From positions 308,524-372,523 of the forward strand of contig VYZB01000124.1 in assembly GCA_013397455.1 (NCBI GenBank): a stretch of DNA of 64,000 nucleotides. Direction: 5' to 3'. The notes beneath the pieces were generated by a model that searched no databases, was not told where the DNA came from, and worked only from the letters and a program-made list of their open reading frames with translations. Position 1 is the stretch's first letter, and the number at the start of each line of letters is the position of its first letter. The DNA comes from Crotophaga sulcirostris. Lineage: Eukaryota > Chordata > Aves > Cuculiformes > Crotophagidae. This document shows, in pieces, positions 47,601 through 56,772 of this stretch. A program made the position numbers and the translations under genes.

Positions 47601-50600
47601 GAAGCTCAGCCAGTGTGAGACATCAGTTCAGGGCAAAAGGGCTGCTTAAGAAAAGCGATTTGGAATTATTGTTTGTTTGCAGGAAAAGTTTCCTAGCAAT
47701 TTTCTCATGAAAATTCAATTTCCCCACACTGTCCTCAGCTTCAGTTCTTGTAACTGAAGGTAAAGCACACAAGAAATTGGCTACGTACACAGCAACTGTC
47801 CTCGAGAGCAGCTCTCTCCCTGCTAGATAGCTATAATTCAGTCAGCTGCCTACTACCTCTCCGCAGAGGAATGACTTGCATTCTTGGAGAAAAATTAATA
47901 CTACACTGGTGTTCCTGCTGGACAACGTGTGTCCAAATTGGATTTATAGGCCTAGCTGGACTGCTCCAGGTTTCTGTGCCATGTAGCCAAGTGAGAAGCG
48001 TGGCCAAATCTAACAGATGGATTACATACTCCCAGCCGTGTTTAGGAGACCGAGCAACCCTGGCCAAACATTCCAGCTCAAGCAAATCCATTTCTTTGGG
48101 AGCCCTTTGGGAACAGGGGTCAGGAGGGCTGGATTTGAAAGAGTACTTCTTAGCCACTTGGAGACACTTGAGGACTCCATGTCCTCTGTCAAGCTATAAT
48201 GCATCGTGTCTTTTATCTCAGTTCACACTCTGCAGGATTCTCTCCAGGATTCTTTAGAAAATCTATTCTCCTACTGAGGACAATCTATAACTGCAGTTCA
48301 GGCCATCAAGGGGAGGAGGAAGGAAGAGAGACAAGCCAGAAGAACAAAGACATTCCTTCCCCTGGATAGGGCTTAGTGGGACAGGTTTCAACAGACTGAA
48401 GGCCCAGAACACACTATCTTGTTTATTGATAGCCAGGCATGAAATAGTTCTGCCATGTCAAGGCCTGCAATAATTATGTGGCTTTGGACTGTCCACGGGA
48501 CTTGGCAGCATCACTTCCTTGATAATAAACTCCAGAAGTGCTCTGGCTTCTAGAGGTTTGTTCATTTATTTATAGTCAGATTGCTTTACTCTGACAGAAA
48601 CAAGCTACTAAATTCTGCTAAAAGGCTGGAGATGTTTTGTGCAGTGACAGCAACTGCAAGGCTTCTGAAGTGAGTAAGCAATGTGTTCAGTTAAGAACTC
48701 CAAACACCGTAGCATTCTCCATATGTAAACAGCATGAAATTACAATTGCTGCATGCAAATCAGGTTTAAAATTCAATAGTTTTCCCATTTAGTTAATTAC
48801 TTGGTTAACAATCAACTCCCACTTCAGTGGTTTAAGTTTGTCAGAAGCAGCTTCCAGGCATAAAGCTAACCGAGACAGCTCTGGTCTTCAGGAATGTTAC
48901 TCCACCTGATATAAACATAAGCTCAAAAACCCAGTTAGATAACCTAAAAATTGCAGAAAAACCTATTCTTTTCCCTTCTGTGACGAGAAGGAACATGAGG
49001 AGAGGAGAATCAAGACAAGTTCACAGCAGCACAATCAGACACAGGCATTTCAAACCACCAGCCACGTGTGCTGCTGCTTCTCTTCACCCACTGCAAGTAG
49101 TTTTGATCAAAGAGATCAGAAGCCTCCTGTGTCCAGAGATCTCTGAAAATATTACTGCAATGCATGCACATACAAGTTATTGACTGCCCACCACAGGGAT
49201 AAGCCTTCCTGAAACACACTGTGGTCATCTCTGAAATACCTTGTTCTCCCCCCACTAAAAACAGAACAAAATCAACCGAACAAAAACCCGACCAAACAAA
49301 AAAAACCCAAACCTACACCATCAAAGTTGTCTGCAAGATTGTTTTGCAGCAGACTTCATAGAATCATAGAACCATAGAACATCGGGTTGGAAGGGACCTC
49401 AAAGATTGTCTGGCCCAGCCTTTCTTGGCAAAAGCACAGTCTAGACAAGATGGCCCAGCACCCTGCCCAGCTGAACCTTGAAAGTGTCCAATGCTGGGAA
49501 ATCCAGAACTTCCCTGGGGAGATTATTCCAACGGCTGATTGTTCTCATTGTGAAAAATTTTCCTCTTGGGTCCAATTAGAATCTCCCCAGGAATAACTTG
49601 TATCCGTTACCCCTTGTCTTTTCCATGTGACTTCTTGTAAAAAGGGAGCTTCCATCTTCTCTGTAACCACCTTTTAAGTATTGGAACATGGTAATAAGGT
49701 CTCCCTTAAAGCCTTTTTTTTCTCACGGCTGGACAAACCCTATTCTCAGCCTTTCCTCACATGGCAGGCTTCTCAGGGTTGTTTTGTCCTTCTCTGGACG
49801 CTCTCCAGCCTGGCCACATTGTTTTTGTATTATCAGGGACCAAAGCTGCACATAGGATTCCATGTGTGGCCTGAAGTGCTGAGCAGAGTGGGATAAGGAC
49901 TTCTTTATCTCTGCTGGTGATGTTTGCGTTGATGCAGCCCAGCATCCCGTTGGCTTTCTTTGCCACAGCAGTGCACTCTTGGCTCCTGCTGAGCTTGCTG
50001 GCCAGCAGGAACCCCAAGGTTTCTTTCTGTGGAGCTGCTCCCCAGCTGGGTAGACCCCAGCCTAGCTGCAGTACTGGATTATGTTATGGCAGGTGCAAGC
50101 CCTTACATTTGTCCTTGTTGAACTTCATAAGGTTCTTGTTAGCCCACTCTTCCAGCCTATCCAGCTCTTCCTGCAGGGTGGCTCTCCCTGCTGAAGTGTC
50201 CACTTCCTCGCTCAGTTGGGTGTCATCAGCAAACTTCATCAGGGTACACTTGATTCCATCATCCAGATCACTTATGAAGGTATTAAGCAGGGTTGGGCCC
50301 AAAATTGATCCCTGGGGGATCCCACTTGTGACTGGTTGCCAGTTTGAGAAGGAGCCATTGACCAGTGCCCTCGGGGTGCAGCCTGTCCCCAGCCACTGCA
50401 TGGGCCACTTCTCTAGACAATAATGCATTTCTTTCTCTAGGAGGAGGCTGTGGGAAACTGTATCAAAAGCCTCAGAGAAATCCAGGTAGACAATGTCCAC
50501 CACCCTCCCCACATCAGCCGAGCAGGGTGCTTTGTCACAGAATGAGACTTGTGCTCACTTTTTTATGCCAACACGCTAGCGCAGAGGCCCTGCACCCAGG

Positions 50601-53600
50601 ACAAACAGGTTAAATCCCTGGAAGGCAGGGTCTCAGAGCACAGCCTTACAGAGCCAGTGCAGCCCATAATAGCAAGGCAGGCATAGGAATGAGTGAGCTC
50701 ATTGGTCCTGCTGTTTGCAGTGCAGCTTGGATTTTGGTATCAGTTTATGCAGTTTCACCTAAAGCCAGTGGGTACAGCCAGGGCAGGTCCTTTTAGTTCA
50801 GGTACTGTGATAGCCAAGGTAAAGTCAAACAAGACAAACAAACCCAAGAAAACCCCAGAGTAGCTCAAGAAGTGCTCTGCACCTGAATCATTACCCTGAG
50901 AATCAACTTATGGATTCCAAGGAAAAAGTAAGTTCTTAATAGCATCTGTTGTTTCCTGCTTGCTGATTTTAATCTCTACTAACAAAGAGTCAGCCTACTC
51001 CAGTTTAAACAAGATCCTCTGGCACTCAAGGCTCCAGATACAGATTCATCAGTACATGGGATATTTATTGCTAGATTTCACCCAGGAATGTTATGTTGTC
51101 TATGTCATTTAGCAAGATTTACTTTGCTTTCTTTATGAAAGCATTATTCACTTCACTACAGCCCTTGGAAAGGACCTGGCCCTACTGAGCCAGTTGGAAG
51201 CAATCAAGCCAGACTAAAATAGCCTGCAGGCTGCTTTGTCAGACAAAGGGCACCTGGGTATCCTTTCACATCATCTTGCTTCCACTCAGGACAAAGTCAA
51301 AAACGTATCATGTTTGCTCTCTGAGATGGGCTATTCAGTATCACAGAGTACAGCCAACTTACTGTTTGATTGTACAATAGCTCACACCGAGCTGTCCCAA
51401 ACCCACAGTCCTCTCTGACTCAGACCTTAATGCTGTAGGAAGTGCAAAACACTTCCAGAAACAAAAAAAATACTGTGATAACCCACAATTAGGAAGACTT
51501 GAAGAATGCTGCCTTTGCCTGATATGACAGATCTACCTTGCCTGAGCGCTGCTCCAGAGATGGCTCAGCTGCTCCCCCCGACAGCAGAGCACAGGGCTAA
51601 AATATGCAGCACGGAGAAGCCAAAACCTGACAGAGACAGCGTGCGGCAGCTCTTCGGTGTGAGCTCTGGGTCTGACACACAGGCACAGCACTGTCGGTAA
51701 CGCTATCTCCTACTTCAGAGAAAGGGAAACAGCACATTAAGCCCTGGAAGCTTTCCAGAGCCCAGCAGAGGACTTGGCAGCGCGGAACTGAACGCTTTGT
51801 TGTTCACCTGGGAGCACACTTGGGCTTCGGGGAGAAGGAACAAGAGATGCTCCTGTCCTGAGGTCCCACATTGAGCTCTCAGCACAGCCCAGCAGAGCCC
51901 AGCTGGGTACTGGAAACACTGGGAACAGATTTACACTGGGGCCAGGGCTTCCAGTACTGATCCTTTCAGCTACCTCGCTTCCCCAGGAAGCCAACTCTGT
52001 ACTGCGTACAGTTCTGGGCCCCTCAGTTTGGGAAAGATGNNNNNNNNNNNNNNNNNNNNNNNNNNNNNNNNNNNNNNNNNNNNNNNNNNNNNNNNNNNNN
52101 NNNNNNNNNNNNNNNNNNNNNNNNNNNNNNNNNNNNNNNNNNNNNNNNNNNNNNNNNNNNNNNNNNNNNNNNNNNNNNNNNNNNNNNNNNNNNNNNNNNN
52201 NNNNNNNNNNNNNNNNNNNNNNNNNNNNNNNNNNNNNNNNNNNNNNNNNNNNNNNNNNNNNNNNNNNNNNNNNNNNNNNNNNNNNNNNNNNNNNNNNNNN
52301 NNNNNNNNNNNNNNNNNNNNNNNNNNNNNNNNNNNNNNNNNNNNNNNNNNNNNNNNNNNNNNNNNNNNNNNNNNNNNNNNNNNNNNNNNNNNNNNNNNNN
52401 NNNNNNNNNNNNNNNNNNNNNNNNNNNNNNNNNNNNNNNNNNNNNNNNNNNNNNTGGATGAGGCACTCAGTGCCAGGGTTTAGGTGATGGGATGGTGTTG
52501 GTGTTGGCTTATAGGTTGGACTTGATGATCTCAGAGGTCTCTTCCAACCTGGTTATACTGTGAAACTGTGAAACTGTGAAACTCCTCCTTCCAGCCCTCA
52601 GCAGTCAGAGGGGGGACTACAGGGGCTACACCATCATTAGGTGTAGTCTTAGGCTTTGGGTCAGAGTTTATCCCCTCCTGTGGGAAAGCAGGATAGGGAA
52701 AGAAAGAGCAAGAAAGAAAAGCAGGAGGGGGACAGAATTACAGATGGGTCCCTAAGCCCATACAGGCTGCCTACTAATAACTGTCCTGTGGTTTTGTCCA
52801 TCTGGGGTGCAACCACAGGACGTCAGGATTTGTAGCTGCTTCCACTCTCAGCGCTGGAGCAGCCCCAGAAAAGGCAGATGAGAATCAAAACAGGGCTGAA
52901 GGAGTCTAGTGTGGTGCTTTTCAAGGAGGAGCAGCGGTTATCTAGATGGCCTGCAGGCCTTCTGCTTGTTATCGTGTGATCTGAAGCCCATTTGTTAAGC
53001 AAACGTTCTGTGGAGGCCACCAAGGAGCTGTTCAGTTGTTATTACAACTTCTGCCAAGCACAGTCACATGCGAAAGCTTGCAGCTGCTCAGCACTATCGC
53101 AGGGTGAGCAGGAGATGTGCTGCTTTTTGTGGTAGGCAGAGGAAAGCAAAGTCAGGCTCTTCTCCAGCATCTCTTTCTAAAGTCAGCTCCTTAGGGGCTC
53201 CTGTCTGCCCACTGCTTGGAGGGCCCCAAAGTATGCAGTCATCTGGAGCTGGACTCGATGATCCTGGTGGGTCCATTCCAACTCAGGTCATTCTATGATT
53301 TTGGGATCCGTGGAACAGCGCACGCTCTGCTGAGAGATCCCCTGGGTAACCCTCAGCTACCAGAAAATCCCTGACCCTTCTTGCCTTTCCTTACCACATT
53401 CAAGCAACACTCCAAAATCGATTGAAGCTTCGAGATAGTCACTTGTATGAGGTGCTAAGACTGCCACTGCTGGAGGATTGAGCAGGTCTGTGCTTGCCCT
53501 CTGCCAGCTGGAAGGACTAGCAGTGGGGTGGGAACCCACCTGAGAAGGTCAGAAGGTTTTGTGCCAACTTTATGCATTGGAGATGGGGCAGATAACGCTG

Positions 53601-56226
53601 GTGTGACTCCTGCAATACCTTGCGTAAAGATCCCCCTTCCTTGCGGAGTTTCCAAACCCATCTGTTAGAAATATGCTTTCAGCTGGCTGCAGAGGTTTCT
53701 ATTGATGCACTGCCAAAACACAGCACATGGCCTAAAGGTCCTTACAAAGAACAAAAACCCATCCTGACCCACCGAGGACAAACCTTGCCCCTCCTCAAAA
53801 AAAGACAAGCCCAGGATGCAGCCCATGTGTCCTACAGAACGTGGCTCTGGGCCAGCTTCCTGGAGACACCACTGCCAGTGGTCTTCCCAGGTTCTACTGC
53901 TGCAAGCAAGGAGTGACCCAGACTCTTCCCAGGCACAGGGCACAATCTGAAGGCTATTTCATCATCTTGTGCAGGTTTACCAGGCTTTTTTCCTCAAGAT
54001 TTTTAAGTACTGGCAGTGCAACAAACCTCATATCATGTTTCCTAGGAAGCTCTTCCGACTGAAGGAACCGTTTCGCTTCTCCATGTAATTGATCCAAGAC
54101 CATTATAATGAGAAGTCACTGCTGAACACAAGGGCCAAGTGGTGAAAAAGAGAACCTGCCACAGCACTGGCTAAAGCAGCTTTAGAACAAACAACCAAGC
54201 AGGGAGATTTTGATCTAACAATGGGTCGTATGTCTCCGCTGGTTTCCTGTGCCACTACGGCACCGCACTCTTGTGCAACCACGGGTAGGAAATACAGCTG
54301 GGACAAACGCCAGATCGTGTAACAGGAGTTAAAAGCGATCAGAATGGTAGTGAGAACCTGTTCAGGAGCTGATGTGGTGCAGAGCGGGGGCTGGGGGGGG
54401 GAAGCTGCAGGAAGCGGTGCCTCTCAAAGGCAGGCTGTGCACCACATTTCAGTCTTGCTGGGCTGTTTCTCAGCAATTTGATTCAGAAATAGCCTAAATG
54501 TGCTTTTTGTGCTGGAGAGATTGTTTTGATGACAAGAAACAACATGAAGACCTTCTCCTTCAGTTTCTAAGTAAAGCAGCACAGCGCTACCTGAGAGCCG
54601 AGTGTTTTCCAAGAACCCTGTGCTGCCAAGGGCAGCCTCAGCACCTTCTTTTGAAGTTTTTTGCGCAGCAGTTTATTTTGTTATTTTATGTTTGTTGCTA
54701 AACATGGTGTGATCACAGTTTGCTCTGAAAAGAACAAAACCCACTGTAAGGAACAGACTTACAAGCTCTGTTTGCCCCCGCACGTGCCAAGGGAGTTTGC
54801 CTTTCGCTAAGGCAGCCTTGTACCGTGCTCAAAATAGGGGAGAGGCAGAAGCAGAGGTTTTGGTGTCGGTTCTCCTACCAAAAGTCTGTGCTTTGAGAGA
54901 GTCACAGAGCTGGGAGCTCAGATTCTTGCAGATCCAGAAGCATCTGAGCTTTCCTAGGAAAGGAAGAGGGCGATGCCCGCGCGTGTCGCTGGGCTGCCCC
55001 AGCAGCATCCTCCCTTACCCAGGAGAGTCAGGATTGGACTAGAGATGCTACAGAGAACATTGGTGGCCACAAAGTGTTCAAACTGATAACCCTCATTATC
55101 GTTTGCCTCGCCTTTAATTAGTTTGACAGTCATTTAAAAAAGTCTAGGGATGGGGAAGGAATCCAAACACGTTGCTGCTGTAGCAGCAGGAATAGTGAGC
55201 AGAAAGGGGAAAGGGCTGCAAGGGGATTCACCAGCAAGGTACAACAAAAGCTACTGTGTTTCCAGCAGAAGGATCTGCTCCTGACCCAGCCAAGAAGGGC
55301 ACTAAGAGAGGTGCTGAATTCATTTGGGTCTGCTCACTTGTTGCAAATCCAGCAGAGAAAGGGGAGAGACAGACAGACAGGGGTGGCACAACTTCTTCTG
55401 GGGACACAGACATAGCACGCAGAGCAGACCAGGAAAGCTGTAGCAGGTTTCACTGGGAAGACTTCTTGGGGATGGAGTAACCCTACAGGGCTCTGGCTCC
55501 ATGCAAAATGAGAAGGCAAGCACATACTTATCCCCAGCTGCAAATCCAGCAACAAATTCGGGGACCAGAGCACACGGCTGGCGGCAGCACACGAGATGCT
55601 GCAGCTGCCCAGCCTGCCTGCGGCGGTTCCAGCTCCTCTCTCCTCTTGGGAATGCACAGAAGTACCCAACTAGCGATAACCATCCCACCTACAGCCTCAG
55701 GGATTTTCATAGAATCACGGAATGGTTTGGGTTGGAAGGCACCTCGAAGCCCATCCAGTGCCAACCTCCCTGGACACCTCCCACTGGCTCAGGGTGCTCC
55801 AAGCCCCTTCCAAGCTGGCTTTTGGCTCATGCCATCAGCTCTATCGGATCCAGCCACCCACCCTGGGCAGGAGCTCAGCCCCCAGCCCCATCCTGCCCTG
55901 GGCCCTTGCTGCCAGCACACCGGGATGCAGAGATGCTCGACCTGTTCCGTGCTTCCCAAAGTGCCTTCTCCTTCCCCTTCCCACCACCCCCCCTGGGCTG
56001 TAGCACTGCCAGGACGCGTGCTCTGGGCTGCAGCCCCAGCCGGGCTCTGAGGCTTTGGGGGTGCTGCTGCACCTGCCCCGCTTACCTGCGCCTTCTCGGG
56101 GTCCCGGCAGGTGGCGAAGACAAAGTCAGGCGAGGGGCTGGCGGCCGCGAGCCCCCGCACCAGCCCCAGCCCGATGCCGCGGCTGCAGCCGGTGATGAGC
56201 ACGGAGCGGCAGCGCGGCTGGGCCAT
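44549..56226 (-). CDS. C-factor/sniffer-like short-chain dehydrogenase/reductase, complete
   Basis: The product belongs to the classical short-chain dehydrogenase/reductase superfamily and most resembles the C-factor (CsgA)/sniffer carbonyl-reductase group. It is expected to be a cytosolic NAD(P)H-dependent oxidoreductase of unknown substrate. Six exons join in phase: 56086-56226, 47141-47192, 46650-46837, 45825-45980, 44870-44980 and 44549-44662. They total 762 bp, giving 253 aa, normal for the family. Visible motifs are the cofactor glycine motif TGCSRGIG (12-19), NNAG (93-96), INMSS (151-155), the catalytic YRIAK (Tyr175, Lys179), [12 protein letters not shown] and the C-terminal [11 protein letters not shown]. 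No signal peptide or membrane segment is seen. The first intron is 8.9 kb. The gene lies between AURKAIP1 and CCNL2, where human has no such gene as far as I recall. The class is secure; the precise orthologue name is not. Confidence 0.92.
44870..44980 (-). CDS. SDR exon 5: substrate-loop region
   Basis: The exon encodes residues 180-216: [14 protein letters not shown], then [14 protein letters not shown] and NM before GTAAGT. The HPGW-QTDMGG motif follows the catalytic lysine in this family and precedes the substrate-binding loop. Acceptor CCTCTCGCAG. Confidence 0.93.
45825..45980 (-). CDS. SDR exon 4: catalytic exon
   Basis: The exon encodes residues 128-179. It carries [11 protein letters not shown] and ends exactly at the catalytic YRIAK. 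The donor AAAG|GTTTGT is weaker than the others in this gene. Both ends are phase 0. Confidence 0.92.
46139..46370 (+). mobile_element. CR1 3' fragment (ACTGTGAA-tail group) in SDR intron 3
   Basis: The fragment starts TTAGGAAGAAGTTCTTCACT and ends GTTATACTGTGAAACTGTGAAACCGTGAAAC, antisense to the reductase gene. It is almost identical to the copies at 14636 and 32519. Confidence 0.9.
46650..46837 (-). CDS. SDR exon 3: cofactor-binding NNAG exon
   Basis: The exon encodes residues 65-127. It begins DVVCEN (first base from exon 2), contains [13 protein letters not shown] and ends LMVAK before GTAAGA. The NNAG motif stabilises the central beta-sheet in classical SDRs. Confidence 0.95.
47141..47192 (-). 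CDS. SDR exon 2: 52-bp exon
   Basis: The exon encodes [17 protein letters not shown] plus one base. Acceptor TTTTTTCTTCTCAG, donor CTGG|GTGAGT. It forms the strand before the acidic residue (Asp65) that leads into the adenine-binding pocket. Confidence 0.9.
49359..50560 (-). mobile_element. CR1 LINE fragment with part of the reverse transcriptase, in SDR intron 1
   Basis: The longest CR1 piece here, about 1.2 kb, is sense relative to the SDR gene. Its 3' end (ATAGAATCATAGAACCATAG on the plus strand) lies at 49359. In the minus-strand frame at 50084-50512 it still encodes reverse-transcriptase motifs: [24 protein letters not shown] and FADDTQL. The frame is open for about 140 codons but the element is truncated, so it cannot be autonomous. 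Confidence 0.93.
51998..52585 (+). mobile_element. CR1 element (ACTGTGAA-tail group) spanning the assembly gap
   Basis: The sequence left of the gap, TACTGCGTACAGTTCTGGGC followed by CCCTCAGTTTGGGAAAGATG, is internal CR1. The sequence right of it, from TGGATGAGGCACTCAGTGCC to the tail ACTGTGAAACTGTGAAACT, is the CR1 3' end, in the same orientation. The gap therefore lies inside one element of roughly 590 bp. Confidence 0.85.
52040..52454. other. Assembly gap, 415 N
   Basis: All bases are N. Both flanks belong to a CR1 in the same orientation, so the missing sequence is probably CR1. The true length may differ from 415. Confidence 0.98.
53237..53302 (+). mobile_element. CR1 3' end remnant
   Basis: GAGCTGGACTCGATGATCCT, then TCCATTCCAACTCAGGTCAT and TCTATGATTTTGGGA, a diverged CR1 3' terminus of about 65 bp in SDR intron 1. 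Confidence 0.75.
55708..55822 (-). mobile_element. CR1 3' fragment in SDR intron 1
   Basis: CATAGAATCACGGAATGGTT and TGGGTTGGAAGGCACCTCG, followed by the CACCTCCCACTGGCTCAGGG block, form a CR1 3' end in reverse complement, about 260 bp from exon 1. Confidence 0.85.
56086..56226 (-). CDS. SDR exon 1: start codon and Rossmann glycine motif
   Basis: The exon encodes residues 1-47: [19 protein letters not shown], then a loop and [11 protein letters not shown] before GTAAGC. The exon is GC-rich. The ATG at 56226 is the natural start because the first beta-strand follows directly and no other in-frame ATG precedes the glycine motif. Confidence 0.93.
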
Positions 56227-56229
56227 GCT

Positions 56230-56600
56230 GCCTCGGCTCGGCTCGGCTAGGCTCGGCTCAGTACGGCTCGCCTCGGCAACGGCTGGGCAGCTGAGCTGGG
56301 CGCCACTCAGCTCGGCTCGGCTCCGCTCGGTTTAGCACAGCTCGGCTCAGTTTGGCTCGCCTCGGCTCTGTTCCTCTCGGTTTGGCTTGGTTTGGCTTGG
56401 CTTGGCTCGGCTGGGCTCGGTTCAGCTCAGCTCGGCTCGGCTCAGCTCGGCTCTGCTGGGCTCGCTCTGCTCCCGGCGCAGCCCCACGCTGCTCTTAACC
56501 TGCGCTGCGCGGATCCCGCCCCTCTGCCCCGCCCGGCTCAGCTCAGCTCGGCTGGGCTCAGCTCAGCTGGGCTCGGCTCGGCTGGACTCCGCTCGGCGCT
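56230..56600 (+). repeat. GCTCG/GGCTC minisatellite next to the SDR start codon
   Basis: Units of 5 bp (GGCTC, with 10-bp variants such as GGCTCAGCTC) are repeated imperfectly at about 56230-56475 and 56535-56600, with a short unique stretch between. The array begins within a few bases of the ATG at 56226, so it covers the 5' UTR and proximal promoter of the reductase gene. On the coding strand it reads GAGCC repeats. Confidence 0.85.
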
Positions 56601-56684
56601 GCTCTGCCCTGGCTCTGTTCCCTCCCTCCCGGCGGAGAATTCCCCCTGCAGGGATGCTCCGGGCATCTCCGCCGGGATTCCAGG

Positions 56685-56772
56685 GGGAGGGGTCCCTTCC
56701 CATGGCCGGGGGGCTGGAACTGGGTGGGCTTTGAGATCCCTTCCAACCCAAACCGTTCCATGATTCCATGAG
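56685..56772 (+). mobile_element. CR1 3' tail fragment upstream of the SDR gene
   Basis: The fragment has GGGGTCCCTTCCCATGGCCG, then GGGCTTTGAGATCCCTTCCA and the tail CCATGATTCCATGAG. It is antisense to the gene and ends the repeat-rich promoter region. Confidence 0.85.

Larger units (their letters stand above)
47193..56085. other. SDR intron 1; no further gene seen
   Basis: Apart from CR1 pieces, an assembly gap and ordinary unique sequence, nothing is recognisable. No nested gene or conserved exon was found on either strand. Confidence 0.5.

Noticed and set aside
55501..56250. 249-codon open frame on the plus strand over SDR exon 1
   Set aside because: It is antisense to the GC-rich exon 1 and runs into a CR1 and the GCTCG repeats. 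Low-complexity composition explains its length.
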